Source: Caldilineaceae bacterium (GTDB lineage: Bacteria; Chloroflexota; Anaerolineae; Caldilineales; Caldilineaceae). From it: a stretch of DNA of 64,000 nt. The notes under the pieces were generated by a model. The model had not been told where the DNA came from and did not search any database. It saw only the letters and a list, made by a program, of their open reading frames with translations. Made by a program: the position numbers and the translations under genes. Below are positions 8,857-17,560 of the stretch, one piece after another (the first letter of the stretch is position 1; each line of letters opens with the position of its first letter). The DNA is taken from NCBI GenBank assembly GCA_958295845.1, contig OY282376.1, positions 2,493,022 to 2,557,021 on the forward strand, read 5' to 3'.

Positions 8857-9228
8857 ATGCCTAACCCGTATGGCGCCCCGGAAATCAGCGTGCATGATGT
8901 CGTTGCCAAACAGAAAGACGATTCGGAATTCCTGCTTATCGATGTGCGTGAACCGAATGAACTGGAGCTGGCAAGTCTCCCTGATGGAGATTTCATCAGC
9001 ATGCCCTTGAGCGAACTCCGCGAGCGGCGTCTTGACGCCCTGCCCCAGGACCTGAGCCAGGACAAGGAAGTGGACGTGGTCCTGTTCTGCCACAAAGGAC
9101 TGCGCAGCGCACAGGTGACCGTCTTCCTCCGCCAACAGGGCTGGCCCAATGCGGTTAGTATGGCCGGAGGTATCGATGCTTGGGCCGATGAGATCGATGA
9201 ATCGGTCGGAAAATATGCCAGTATGTGA
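8857..9228 (+). CDS. Rhodanese-like sulfurtransferase
   Basis: A 123-aa single-domain rhodanese. The persulfide-forming Cys is C78 in CHKGLRS, preceded by LIDVREPNE (CH2A motif) and followed by MAGGIDAW near the end (CH2B motif). Such proteins carry sulfane sulfur for Fe-S, thiouridine or cofactor synthesis. The loop CHKGLR is six residues, the size for sulfur rather than phosphate substrates. It has a weak ribosome site and lies 88 bases after the DUF2203 gene. Confidence 0.9.
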   Translation: MPNPYGAPEISVHDVVAKQKDDSEFLLIDVREPNELELASLPDGDFISMPLSELRERRLDALPQDLSQDKEVDVVLFCHKGLRSAQVTVFLRQQGWPNAVSMAGGIDAWADEIDESVGKYASM

Positions 9229-9417
9229 AGTTTTTCTCTGCCTTCTGAGTCAATCAAAGAGGCGGCGAAATGTGGTCCCCTCCCAAATGAACGGCGCCCG
9301 GCGCCTTCCGGTGAAGGTCCCACACTCAAGTCGATCGGGAACGCGCGCCCTGTGCTGTGAGACAGCGATTCTGGAATTGTCTGGCTAGGTACTTTTGGAA
9401 AGTTGGAGGAGTAACTG

Positions 9418-10875
9418 TTGAAGTGGAACTTGCCGGTTAACGGAAAGCGCGAAAGCGATATCGTCTGGATCGACCTGGGTGACTTGGGTGATCTGGTCTA
9501 CCCGCAGGGTCCCCACGAACAGTGGCAGGACCATGGGCTTGGCCTACTGCGCACCATAATGCACCAGAATGGTCTGAAGACTGACATAGTTTCCACGCGA
9601 GCCGTCACCTCGTGGGAGCAGTTGGCGCCCAAACTGCGCGGCTACAAGATGGCTCTGATGAACGTGCGCAGCTACACCTTTCCAGTGGCCCTGAAGGCTG
9701 CTCAGATCTTCAAGGAGATCAATCCAGATGGCCTGGTTCTCGCCGGCGGAATGCATGCAACCGTCGCGCCGGAGGAAATGGCCGAGGCTGATGCCTTTGA
9801 CAAGATCTGCCAAGGTGCCGGTGAAGAGATAATCCTCGATCTGGTGCGCGACCCTGATAGCTTTCCCCGAGTGTTCCTGGGACAGGGCTCCCGCACGATG
9901 GCCGACTGGCCCGAGATTGACAGAGAGTTGTGGCCCAAACCCGCCAACTGGAAAGAGGCGCTCGCCAACGCCCGGCCTCGCCGGGCGGTGCGCGCCATGA
10001 AGCTGGAGCGGAACTTCAATTGGCCGATGGAGCCGGAATGCGGCTGGGGCCCTCCGCCCGTTGCCACAATAATCACCAGCCGGGTCTGCCCTTGGCAATG
10101 CGTTTTCTGCAACGAGGCCTCCTATATCCCCAACATGGGACGCCGACCCGTCTCCATGGTGATCGACGAACTCAACGCGCTCGACGAGAAGTACGGCGTG
10201 GGCTCAGTTGTCATCCATGATTCCATGTTCTTCCAGAACCCGAAATGGCTGCAGGAATGGATCGAACAGTACCCCCGGCGCGCCAATAAACTGTGGCCCT
10301 ATTGGGCTGCCGGCCGCGCCGACACAGTTCGCCAGTGGCCCGAGCTGTTCACCGCGCTCGTGCGCGAAACAAACTGGAACCTGATCTCGATCGGCTTTGA
10401 GTCGGGCAGTGACCGCATTCTGAAGCTGCTAAACAAGGAATGCACCGAGGAAGACAACAACTTCGCCATCGATCTTGTCAACCGCATCGGCGATGAAATG
10501 GTTGCCGAAGGCAAGGAACCGCCTGTCTTCTGGTCGAACATCATGCTGGGCATTCCCGGCGAGACCGACGAGGACGCCTTCAAAACGATGCGCATGCTCA
10601 AGCGCATGAAGCGTGTATTCCCCTCCATCTCCTACTACGCCCCCTATCCCGGCTCAGCACTCGGCTTCCAACTGATCGCCGAGGGCAAAAGCCTCATGAG
10701 CATGGACAACTATCACCGCTTCCCCGACGATGAAAAAGTGAAGGGCGTCGACTACGGCTTCTACCGCGAACTGCTCGCAGGCCAGTACGATGCTGAAGTG
10801 AATCGCGGCCTGACCCAAGAACAGCAGCAGCGGGGCTATGACGGCATGTACCAGCAGGCACTGGTAAAGGCCTGA
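9418..10875 (+). CDS. B12-binding-domain radical SAM protein, substrate unknown
   Basis: A 485-aa protein with the two-domain layout of class B radical SAM enzymes. Residues 15-160 form a cobalamin-binding-like fold (LVLAGGMHATVAPEEM is the typical GG-H-x-T-PEE segment). The radical SAM core carries C224-x3-C228-x2-C231 (CPWQCVFC). Then come GFESGSDRILKLLNKECT and NIMLGIPGETDED, as in BchE/HpnJ-like and methylthiotransferase relatives. The start is TTG with GGAGGA seven bases upstream; no better start exists nearby. It heads a three-gene unit with two small proteins (gap of 3 bases, then a 1-base overlap). The reaction (methylation, cyclisation or rearrangement) is not readable; no cobalamin riboswitch was found upstream. 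Confidence 0.85.
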   Translation: MKWNLPVNGKRESDIVWIDLGDLGDLVYPQGPHEQWQDHGLGLLRTIMHQNGLKTDIVSTRAVTSWEQLAPKLRGYKMALMNVRSYTFPVALKAAQIFKEINPDGLVLAGGMHATVAPEEMAEADAFDKICQGAGEEIILDLVRDPDSFPRVFLGQGSRTMADWPEIDRELWPKPANWKEALANARPRRAVRAMKLERNFNWPMEPECGWGPPPVATIITSRVCPWQCVFCNEASYIPNMGRRPVSMVIDELNALDEKYGVGSVVIHDSMFFQNPKWLQEWIEQYPRRANKLWPYWAAGRADTVRQWPELFTALVRETNWNLISIGFESGSDRILKLLNKECTEEDNNFAIDLVNRIGDEMVAEGKEPPVFWSNIMLGIPGETDEDAFKTMRMLKRMKRVFPSISYYAPYPGSALGFQLIAEGKSLMSMDNYHRFPDDEKVKGVDYGFYRELLAGQYDAEVNRGLTQEQQQRGYDGMYQQALVKA

Positions 10876-10878
10876 CCG

Positions 10879-11085
10879 ATGAGCAGCTTCTCTAATCCCC
10901 ACTACATGTACCTGTTTGACATGAAGAACGGCAAGAAAAAGCTTGCCTACGGTCAAAGCCCCGAGGACGCGCTCGACATCCTGCGCTTGCGCCTGTCAGA
11001 CGAGGAAATGGCCCAGATCGAACCGGATCAGTTCTTGAAAATCAGCCAGCGCAAGCTCCAAGAACACGTCCACCAACTGGGATAA
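10879..11085 (+). CDS. Small conserved-looking protein coupled to the B12 radical SAM gene
   Basis: A 68-aa soluble protein beginning three bases after the radical SAM stop. It has an aromatic opening (NPHYMYLFDMKNGKKKLAYG) and an amphipathic helix with LDILRLRLSDEEMAQI. It has no cysteine and no signal peptide. I do not recognise the family. Its position suggests an accessory subunit or, less likely, a peptide substrate of the radical SAM enzyme. Confidence 0.6.
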   Translation: MSSFSNPHYMYLFDMKNGKKKLAYGQSPEDALDILRLRLSDEEMAQIEPDQFLKISQRKLQEHVHQLG

Positions 11086-11468
11086 TGCGCCGCGCCACCG
11101 CCCCGAAGTTGTCCCAGAGCCTGAAGGCTGTCTATTTGCGGCTTGGGCCCTCTTCTCCTCAGAAGCGACTCTCACCAACACAGAAGCAGATTCTACGGGC
11201 ACTACTGGGCGGCGCCACGCTAAAGTCCCACCGCTATCTCGACGGCGGCAAGGAGTACCGCCTACATCCACTTAGCGGCGAGGCCGTTCCCGTCCCGGCG
11301 CAAGACGTTCGCAGGCTTGAGGATAAGCGCCTTCTTCTAAGCAATCACAAGTTCCCCGCGACCACACTTTTCCTGTCGCAGCGCGGCCGCCGTGCGGCAA
11401 TGGCTGCGCAAAGAGCCTCCGGCGCGCCTCCAACTGACAGAACGCCCCCCACAACCATCCAAGAGTAG
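11085..11468 (+). CDS. Small basic protein, possible winged-helix fold
   Basis: A 127-aa Arg-rich protein whose ATG overlaps the preceding TAA (TAATG), so translation is coupled. The middle (LSPTQKQILRALLGGATLKSHRYL, then YRLHPLSGEAVPVPAQDVRRLEDKRLL) looks like a compact winged-helix: a helix pair, a two-strand wing and a recognition-type helix. No firm family assignment. It may regulate or assist the upstream pair of genes. Confidence 0.5.
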   Translation: MRRATAPKLSQSLKAVYLRLGPSSPQKRLSPTQKQILRALLGGATLKSHRYLDGGKEYRLHPLSGEAVPVPAQDVRRLEDKRLLLSNHKFPATTLFLSQRGRRAAMAAQRASGAPPTDRTPPTTIQE

Positions 11469-11512
11469 AGTGGGTCCCGCCGTTTGTCTCCAACAACAAC
11501 TTCTCCGCAAGC

Positions 11513-12352
11513 CTATTCCGCCTCCTCTTCACCGGGCAGAGTGATTCCAAGTTCTTCAGGCGTGGCTGCATCGAAAGGGTTGTCAAACTCCACCCTTGGG
11601 AAGGAAGCGCTTGCCGCTTCAACAGGTTCCTCTGCGCCCAACTCAGCCAAATCGCGATGAATCTGCTCGGCCGACGCGCGAAATGCGCCTACCTCTATCC
11701 CCTGGCATACGTCGGCCACACCCCGCAGCCTTGGCAGGCCGCGGCGAAACATCTTTAGTGCCCCGCGCCGGTTTCCCCGCTCCATCTGAAGGAAGGCGAC
11801 CCCAACCTGCAAGATGCCCTGGTACACATCGCGGACCGCACGCGTATCCTCGTTCCAGGCCAACTCCAGGTATTCGTGCTGCTCGAAATACTGGCCCTCG
11901 TTAAAGGCAAGAAGACCGGCCACCGCGGCGCGGCTGGGCAAATCGGCACAACCCTCCAGATCGCGAACGGGCGGATGTATATGCCGGTCAACCACTGCGA
12001 CCAGTTCCTCCATCATTCTGCTGCGCGCCCAAGCATGGTCGACCCCGGCTCTGCGGGCGCGCTTCAGCGTCTCCACGTCAACGTGGCTGCCGAATGCATA
12101 GATCGGCACCAGGCGCGTGTGCGGCTTGACTTTGCATTGACCAACGGCAGCTTCCCAGTCTCCTGGTGTCTTCAAATCTAGCAAGGCCAGCACGGGAAAA
12201 GTCCGCGCCACCGCTGCCACAAACTGGTCCGCTTCATCGATAGTGACTGGGTCGCCACCCGCCGCCCGCACAACGTCCTCTAGCCGGACCGAAAAGAAAA
12301 GGTCCGGCTCAACTATCACGACTACCGGTCGGTACTGGCCGTTGTCGGCCAT
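11513..12352 (-). CDS. Receiver-like domain fused to a DUF309 domain
   Basis: A 279-aa protein. Residues 8-125 follow a CheY-type receiver: VVVIVEPDLFF with one acidic residue and ALLDLKTPGDW with D59 at the phosphoacceptor place. The conserved Lys near the end is not seen, so it may be a pseudo-receiver. Residues 148-212 match DUF309 (FNEGQYFEQHEYLELAWNE, then YQGILQVGVAFLQMERGNRRGALKMFRRG). A Glu-rich tail follows. DUF309 proteins have unknown function. The start has GGAGG five to six bases before the ATG. Convergent with the radical SAM unit (44 bases between) and divergent from xseB. Confidence 0.75.
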   Translation of the reverse strand: MADNGQYRPVVVIVEPDLFFSVRLEDVVRAAGGDPVTIDEADQFVAAVARTFPVLALLDLKTPGDWEAAVGQCKVKPHTRLVPIYAFGSHVDVETLKRARRAGVDHAWARSRMMEELVAVVDRHIHPPVRDLEGCADLPSRAAVAGLLAFNEGQYFEQHEYLELAWNEDTRAVRDVYQGILQVGVAFLQMERGNRRGALKMFRRGLPRLRGVADVCQGIEVGAFRASAEQIHRDLAELGAEEPVEAASASFPRVEFDNPFDAATPEELGITLPGEEEAE

Positions 12353-12588
12353 TCTGTCCTCCGTCTCTCTCTATCCTGCTTCTGGCCTGCTCGTCCCAAT
12401 GTCAGCGACACGAAATACCATCGAAAATCGGCTCTGCGTCCGCGCCGCATTCTACCGTTTACTGACCAATCTGAGCTGATTCTTCCATGACCGAAGCAAT
12501 GCGTTCCGGCGCCTTCTTCTCCATTGCCGAATCCTGTGTTCCCTCTGGTATACTGATGCCAAAATTGGCTGGTACCAAAAGGAAGAAA

Positions 12589-12840
12589 ATGGAAAACCAG
12601 AACAGCGGCGACGGCCAGGTTGCCGAACTCCCGTACGAAGAAAGCTACGCCCAGCTTCAACTGATTCTGGAGCGGCTGGAAGCTGCCGATCTACCTCTCG
12701 CCGATTCGCTTGACCTGTATGAAGCAGGCGTGAAACTCGCCGCCCGCTGCGGCGTTCTGCTCGAAGAGGCCGAACTCCGAGTCAGAAAGTGGGAGCCGGA
12801 CGGAAGCTTGACTGACTTGAGCGACGCCTCGGATCCGTAA
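12589..12840 (+). CDS. xseB: Exodeoxyribonuclease VII small subunit
   Basis: An 83-aa protein matching XseB, the small subunit of exonuclease VII: SYAQLQLILERLEAADLPLADSLDLYEAGVKLAARC, then LLEEAELRV. An upstream in-frame ATG at 12487 exists, but the ATG at 12589 follows an AGGAAG ribosome site and gives the normal family length. The large subunit gene xseA is not in the window. A weak promoter-like pair (TTGCCG and TATACT, 19-base spacer, 12524-12554) lies just upstream. Followed after four bases by the DUF212 gene. Confidence 0.88.
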   Translation: MENQNSGDGQVAELPYEESYAQLQLILERLEAADLPLADSLDLYEAGVKLAARCGVLLEEAELRVRKWEPDGSLTDLSDASDP

Positions 12841-12844
12841 ACAG

Positions 12845-13291
12845 ATGCAGCTACTGGGTAACAGTTCAATCATCTGGCTTCCGTTGAGTGCCGGCCTGCT
12901 TATTCAGCTCTACAAGTTTCTATTCGAATGGGTTCTGCGGCGCGACTTCGACCTGCGCGTACTGGCTCGTGCCGGGGGTATGCCCAGCAGCCACGCGGCG
13001 ATGGTCTGCAGCCTGGTTTCTGCGGTAGGCTATCGCTCCGGACCGCGCAGCGACATCTTTGCTTTGGCCGCCATATTCGCCCTGGTCGTCATGTACGACG
13101 CCACCGGCGTGCGGCAAGCCGCCGGAAAGCAAGCCAAGGTCCTGAATCAGATCCTGCGCGAGCTCTTCACGGGCCAGCCGGTCAGCGAAGAGGAGCTGAA
13201 AGAACTGATCGGGCATTCACCGACCGAGGTATACGTCGGCGCGCTCATCGGCGTGCTCTACACCGTATTGTGGTTTCAGCTCGCCTCCTGA
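12845..13291 (+). CDS. Divergent PAP2 (DUF212) membrane protein
   Basis: A 148-aa membrane protein of the divergent PAP2 family. Signature segments are GGMPSSHAAMVCSL at about residues 44-57 and MYDATGVRQAAGKQA at about 83-97. Three to four hydrophobic segments are visible. The GMPSSH motif resembles the phosphatase motif of PAP2 enzymes, so phosphatase action on a lipid or similar substrate is possible but unproven. It starts four bases after xseB and is probably in the same transcript. Confidence 0.88.
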   Translation: MQLLGNSSIIWLPLSAGLLIQLYKFLFEWVLRRDFDLRVLARAGGMPSSHAAMVCSLVSAVGYRSGPRSDIFALAAIFALVVMYDATGVRQAAGKQAKVLNQILRELFTGQPVSEEELKELIGHSPTEVYVGALIGVLYTVLWFQLAS

Positions 13292-13321
13292 CTAACTATC
13301 GACCCGCAGCCTGATCGCCTC

Positions 13322-14704
13322 TCAATTCGGAAGCGTCGATTCCCCTAGTCTATACAGCAGCTTGCAATAGGCCACCTGGCCCTTGCGAAAACTTCCCAGG
13401 CGGAAGAACTCATCCGGCGCGTGAAAGTTCTCGTCTTCGATGCCGAACCCAAAACTGATCGTATCCGCACCGAGTTGCTCCTGAAATACACCGGTGATCG
13501 GGATGCTGCCTCCGCTACGCGTCTGGTATGGTTCCCGATCGTACAGCTCTTCTAGTACAGCTGCCGCGGCCCTGTTACCCCAATGCTCCGCTGAAATACT
13601 GTATGGCCTGCCTAGAATAGACATCGGAGTCACCTCAACAGTTACACCTGGCGGCGCATGCTGTGAAATATGTTCCTTCAGCAAATCTAAGATACGGCCG
13701 GGATCCTGGTCGGCCACCAACCGGCAGGTGATCTTCGCGTGCGCCGAGTTGGGAAGTACCGTCTTGATTCCCTCCTCTTGGAAGCCGCCCCAGATTCCGT
13801 TCATCTCCAGTGGCGGTCGTACCCACCCTCGCTCACGGCTACTGAATCCCGGCTCGCCAAACTCTTCCTCGAGGCCCAGATCACGCAGATATTCGTCCCC
13901 GTCAAAAGGAACACGCGCGATCGCAGCGCGTTCATCCGCTGTTAGCTCCATCACATCGTCATAGAAGCCCTCGACAGCTATCGAGCCTTCTGCCCTGCGC
14001 AATGACCCTAAAATCTGTGTCAGAGCGTGAATCGGATTCTGGATGCGGCCCCCGTGCAGCCCGGAGTGGAGGTCCGACGATGCGCCATGGACATCGACCT
14101 GTAATCCGCATACCCCGCGCAGTGACATGAGTAGCAGGGGCTCCGTTTCACTGAACTGTCCACCATCCGCGCTGACCGCAAGATCGCAGGCAAAGCGCTC
14201 CCTGTGCGGCGGCATGAAATCAGGAATCTGCGGACTGCCGATCTCCTCCTGGCCTTCAAAACAGAACTTCAGATTGACAGGCGCGCCGCCCTCACTTTGC
14301 AAGAGTGCCTCGACCGCAAGGATCGGCGCCAGCATGTTGCCTTTGTCGTCCGAGGCGCCGCGCGCATAGACCCGGTCCTCTATTACGACAGGCTCGAAAG
14401 GCGGGTTTGTCCACAGTTCAACAGGGTCGACCGGCTGCACGTCGAAGTGGCCGTAGATTAACACCGTTGGCTTCCCCGGCGCGTGCAGCCAGTCACCGTA
14501 TACGACAGGGTGGCCGCCCGTAGGCAGCATCTCAACATTCTCCACACCCGCAGCTGTCAATCGCTGAGCGACCCAGTGACCGGCTCGCTCTACATCTTCT
14601 GCACGATCAGGCAGCGCAGATATGCTGGGAATACGCAGGAATTCGAGCAACTCTTGCAGAAATCGGTCCTGGTGGGACTCAAGATAGCTTTCGTACGCTG
14701 CCAT
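13322..14704 (-). CDS. M20 family dipeptidase/peptidase
   Basis: A 460-aa cytosolic metallopeptidase of the M20A dipeptidase group. The di-zinc site can be followed: H86 with catalytic D88 (YGHFDVQP), bridging D119 (GASDDKGN), general base E153 and E154 (EGQEEIG), a later Asp (SADGG) and a final His near the C terminus (FHAPDE). The dimerisation insert lies between (DLHSGLHGG). CCGGAGC precedes the ATG. Likely removes amino acids from dipeptides or carboxy-terminal peptides; the substrate is not evident. It faces the DUF212 gene across 30 bases. Confidence 0.92.
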   Translation of the reverse strand: MAAYESYLESHQDRFLQELLEFLRIPSISALPDRAEDVERAGHWVAQRLTAAGVENVEMLPTGGHPVVYGDWLHAPGKPTVLIYGHFDVQPVDPVELWTNPPFEPVVIEDRVYARGASDDKGNMLAPILAVEALLQSEGGAPVNLKFCFEGQEEIGSPQIPDFMPPHRERFACDLAVSADGGQFSETEPLLLMSLRGVCGLQVDVHGASSDLHSGLHGGRIQNPIHALTQILGSLRRAEGSIAVEGFYDDVMELTADERAAIARVPFDGDEYLRDLGLEEEFGEPGFSSRERGWVRPPLEMNGIWGGFQEEGIKTVLPNSAHAKITCRLVADQDPGRILDLLKEHISQHAPPGVTVEVTPMSILGRPYSISAEHWGNRAAAAVLEELYDREPYQTRSGGSIPITGVFQEQLGADTISFGFGIEDENFHAPDEFFRLGSFRKGQVAYCKLLYRLGESTLPN

Positions 14705-14883
14705 GCTCCGGTCTCCTAGGGGTCAAATTTAACGCCGGCCATTCGGCGCATTCTACTGCAGCGCCGCGCCGTTGGTCAAGACGAGCGCCCAATCGGCGGC
14801 ACCCCAAAATAAACGTGACCTCTCGTATGCCTCCTATCTCAACGGCCAAAAGATCATTTCCAATTCCAATCTCCCCCAACGAT

Positions 14884-14932
14884 CCACTAACCACCAACCA
14901 CTGACCACCGACCCCTGACCACTGACCCCTGT
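14884..14932. repeat. Heptamer tandem array, copy A
   Basis: Seven degenerate seven-base units of the form CC(A/C)C(T/C)(G/A)A, for example CCACTGA and CCCCTGA. Related arrays occur at 45964-45991 and 48177-48204. Seven-base periodicity makes the array open in several frames and produces spurious WSVV-type peptides on the minus strand. Confidence 0.8.
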
Positions 14933-14986
14933 AGTCTCGCTGGACCCACGCCCACCGCCCACTCGGCCTCTACCCTCAAATTTCCT

Positions 14987-15013
14987 GTAGGGGCAGGCCT
15001 TGTGCCTGCCCTG
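14987..15013. repeat. 27-base dispersed hairpin repeat, copy A
   Basis: GTAGGGGCAGGCCTTGTGCC followed by TGCCCTG; the identical 27 bases recur at 48302-48328. The core folds into an 8-bp stem (GGGCAGGC/GCCTGCCC, 14991-15011) with a CTTGT loop. A REP-like element; both copies lie in intergenic DNA near a heptamer array. Confidence 0.8.
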
Positions 15014-15311
15014 TGCCTCCCCCGAAGCCGGTAAACAATCTCAGCCACTTGGGCATGACTACCCTGCCACACTGTTCTTACCTGAATGTTGGACCGCGTC
15101 CACAATATGCCTTGCCCCCACTCTCGGATGCAGCCTCCCATTCTTCAAGTCGAAGCGAGCCATTTCTCCTCAAATGCCGCGGCCAGTGCTAGGACCCGTA
15201 CGTGTCAGTCAATCCTCAGTATAACCCCAGAAAATTTGTCCCCGCAGGGGTCTGGGGTAGAATTCTGCCCCAAGCAATGGAACTCTCACTCGCGCTCCCA
15301 AAGGCTTCCCG

Positions 15312-15686
15312 ATGATAGAACCCCAAGACTGCAAATCACTTGATGAGGTTCGGTCAGCCATCGACCAACTGGACCGTTCCCTCATCGCTACCATCAGCCG
15401 CCGCCAGGACTATGTACATTCCGCGGCCAGTTTCAAGAACAACGAAGAACAGGTTCATGCCAGCGAGCGTCAACGCACCATGCTGGCCGCCCGCCGCCAA
15501 TGGGCAGAGCTCGAAGGCGTAAGCCCGGACCTGATCGAGGCGCTTTTTCGTACGATGGTCCAACACTTCATCAAGGCAGAAATGGCCGTTCTTGCAGAAA
15601 ATATGAGGACTGAGGGCGAAGGCCCTTCCCCCTCAACATCAGCCGCGGCGGCAGCCGCTGGGCCCTCCCAAGGGTCAGACTCTTGA
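15312..15686 (+). CDS. AroQ-type chorismate mutase-like protein
   Basis: A 124-aa all-helical protein. Residues 9-95 match the AroQ chorismate mutase/PchB fold: LDEVRSAIDQLDRSLIATISRR, HASERQRTML, then LIEALFRTMVQHFIKAEM. Chorismate mutase makes prephenate for Phe/Tyr synthesis; PchB relatives split isochorismate to salicylate, and short stand-alone members can be either. The tail after residue 100 is a low-complexity Ser/Ala/Gly stretch. Only a weak AAAGG precedes the ATG. A glycosyltransferase starts 13 bases downstream. Confidence 0.8.
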   Translation: MIEPQDCKSLDEVRSAIDQLDRSLIATISRRQDYVHSAASFKNNEEQVHASERQRTMLAARRQWAELEGVSPDLIEALFRTMVQHFIKAEMAVLAENMRTEGEGPSPSTSAAAAAAGPSQGSDS

Positions 15687-15699
15687 GGGACACTCCGTC

Positions 15700-16842
15700 G
15701 TGAGTATCGAGCTTGATCCCACGGACTGGCAGGCCACTACCTGCGTGGCCCTTGTCCACGACTGGCTCAATCAGATGGGAGGCGCAGAAAACGTTCTGGA
15801 AGAGTTCGTTGACCTCTTCCCTGGCGCCCCGGTCTACACCAGCATGTACGGTCCCGAAAAAATGCCGGAGTCGTACAGAGACTGGACCGTCCGCACCACT
15901 TTCATGCAGCGCCTCCCGTTTGTGACCGACCAACACCAGGCCTACCTGCCGCTCTATCCTGCCGCGTTTCAGAGCACCGACCTGAGCCGCTTCGACCTGG
16001 TTCTCAGCAACAAGAGCGGCTTCTGCCACGGAGTCCGGACGCGCAACGGCCCGCGCAAAGCACTGCACGTCTGCTACTGCTTAACGCCAACCCGCTTTCT
16101 GTGGCTCTACGACCAGTATCGCCAGCGGGAGCAGATCGGTGGACTGCTCGACCTCGGCCTGAGACCGTTGCTCGCGCTCCTGCGGCGTTGGGACTATGCC
16201 GCCGCCCAGAAAGTCGACCACTTCATCGCCATCAGCAGCGCCGTGCAGGAGCGAATCCGCACTATCTACGATCGCGATAGCGTCGTCGTTCACCCGCCGG
16301 TCGACACCCACCGATTCTCTCCTGACCCATCGGTGCCAGTTGGCGACTACTATCTGATCGTAAGCCGTCTGATCCCGTACAAACGCATCGATCTCGCCGT
16401 AAGGGCCTTTCAAGAGCTGCCGCACGAACGGCTGTTCGTTGTCGGCAGCGGCCGGGCCAGGCAGGCGCTCGAGGATATGGCCGGGCCGAATGTCTCCTTC
16501 CTCGGCTGGCAGCCCGGTGAACGGATCCTGGAACTGATGCGCGGCTGCAGGGCCTTTCTCTTTCCAGGACTGGAGGACTTCGGAATCACACCGGTCGAGG
16601 CAATGAGCGTCGGCCGGCCTGTGATCGCATTTCGTGGTGGAGGCGCCTTGGATACCGTCATCCCTGGAAAAACAGGCGAGCTCTTTGACCAGCAGACGCC
16701 CGAACTGCTACGCCAGGCCATTGAACACTTCGACGGACGCGCCTACGACCCCGTCGAGTGCCGCACTCAAGCACAGCGCTTCAGCCGCGAGGCGTTTCGA
16801 CGGCGCCTGCTGGAGACTTTGAATGAGTTAGTCGCCCAATGA
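15700..16842 (+). CDS. Family 4 glycosyltransferase
   Basis: A 380-aa GT-B fold enzyme. The N-terminal half holds VALVHDWLNQMGGAENVLEEF. The C-terminal half has the GT4 nucleotide-sugar site: YLIVSRLIPYKRIDLAVRAF, VGSGRARQALE, LGWQPGERILELMRGCRAFLFPGLEDFGITPVEAMSVG (E-x7-E motif) and GGALDTVIPGKTGELF. It starts at GTG with GAGGGA nine bases upstream. Related enzymes add mannose or similar sugars to lipid-linked or exopolysaccharide acceptors. The donor and acceptor here are unknown. Confidence 0.88.
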   Translation: MSIELDPTDWQATTCVALVHDWLNQMGGAENVLEEFVDLFPGAPVYTSMYGPEKMPESYRDWTVRTTFMQRLPFVTDQHQAYLPLYPAAFQSTDLSRFDLVLSNKSGFCHGVRTRNGPRKALHVCYCLTPTRFLWLYDQYRQREQIGGLLDLGLRPLLALLRRWDYAAAQKVDHFIAISSAVQERIRTIYDRDSVVVHPPVDTHRFSPDPSVPVGDYYLIVSRLIPYKRIDLAVRAFQELPHERLFVVGSGRARQALEDMAGPNVSFLGWQPGERILELMRGCRAFLFPGLEDFGITPVEAMSVGRPVIAFRGGGALDTVIPGKTGELFDQQTPELLRQAIEHFDGRAYDPVECRTQAQRFSREAFRRRLLETLNELVAQ

Positions 16843-16885
16843 CTGCACGCAACCCTTTACTCTGTAACCAACCGAGAAGGTTCTG

Positions 16886-17560
16886 ATGGTCCCCACTACT
16901 GAAAGCTCCTCGCGTCAGTCATCCGTCTCGGACTGCCTGAGCGAATCACGAATACGTCAACTATATCTTTCCGGCGACCCGTCCCACGATCTGGACCATG
17001 TGTTGCGAGTGACCCGGTTGGGGTTGCGCATCGCCCAGGCCGAAGGCGCCGACACTGAAGTCGTGCGCGCGGCCGCCCTCCTCCACGACCTGCCCGTTTC
17101 AGGGCAAGGACGCAAGACACATCACTTCGCGGCTGCCAATTTCGCCGCCAACTACCTGTCCGCTGCCGGCATGAACGCGCCGAGCATCGAGAATGTCGTC
17201 CACTGTATCCGTGCCCACCGCTATCGCGACCCCTCCGTCCAACCGCAGTCGCTGGAAGCGAAATGCCTCTACGACGCCGACAAACTGGACAGCATCGGTG
17301 CCATCGGTGTTGCCAGGGCCTTTGCCCACGCCGGCAACTATAGCAGCCGGCTCTGGAGCCAGCCCGTCGACGAGGCGCCGTCGGACAACGCCCAGCCGTC
17401 CGGCCCTGAGTATACGCCTGTCCACGAATTCATTTACAAGCTTCGTCGTATCCTGGCTACGCTCTACACGCCCACCGCACGCCAAATCGGAGCGCAGCGG
17501 CATCAGTTTATGGTCCGCTTCTTCGAACAATTGGACGCCGAAATGACGGACCGACTCTGA
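16886..17560 (+). CDS. HD-domain phosphohydrolase
   Basis: A 224-aa HD-superfamily protein. Metal-binding residues are visible as H34/H38 (SHDLDH), the H67-D68 pair (LLHDLP), H109-H111 region (CIRAHRYRD) and D132 ([10 protein letters not shown]). The family resembles YedJ/YpgQ-type HD proteins that hydrolyse nucleotides or related phosphates. The start has GAGAAGG five bases before the ATG. It follows the glycosyltransferase by 43 bases. Confidence 0.85.
   Translation: MVPTTESSSRQSSVSDCLSESRIRQLYLSGDPSHDLDHVLRVTRLGLRIAQAEGADTEVVRAAALLHDLPVSGQGRKTHHFAAANFAANYLSAAGMNAPSIENVVHCIRAHRYRDPSVQPQSLEAKCLYDADKLDSIGAIGVARAFAHAGNYSSRLWSQPVDEAPSDNAQPSGPEYTPVHEFIYKLRRILATLYTPTARQIGAQRHQFMVRFFEQLDAEMTDRL

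Larger units (their letters stand above)
14705..15311. other. Intergenic region carrying dispersed repeats
   Basis: About 600 bases without a gene, between divergent genes. It holds a heptamer array (14884-14932) and a 27-base hairpin repeat (14987-15013), both with relatives elsewhere in the window. The rest shows no clear feature. Confidence 0.6.

Noticed and set aside
9229..9417. Cobalamin riboswitch upstream of the B12 radical SAM gene
   Set aside because: The 189-base gap has GC-rich hairpins but I could not find the conserved B12-box core.
14887..15141. Short minus-strand frame with AGTRPAPTG and WSVV peptides, and similar ones at 45940-46128 and 48124-48372
   Set aside because: They are translations of dispersed intergenic repeats, not genes.
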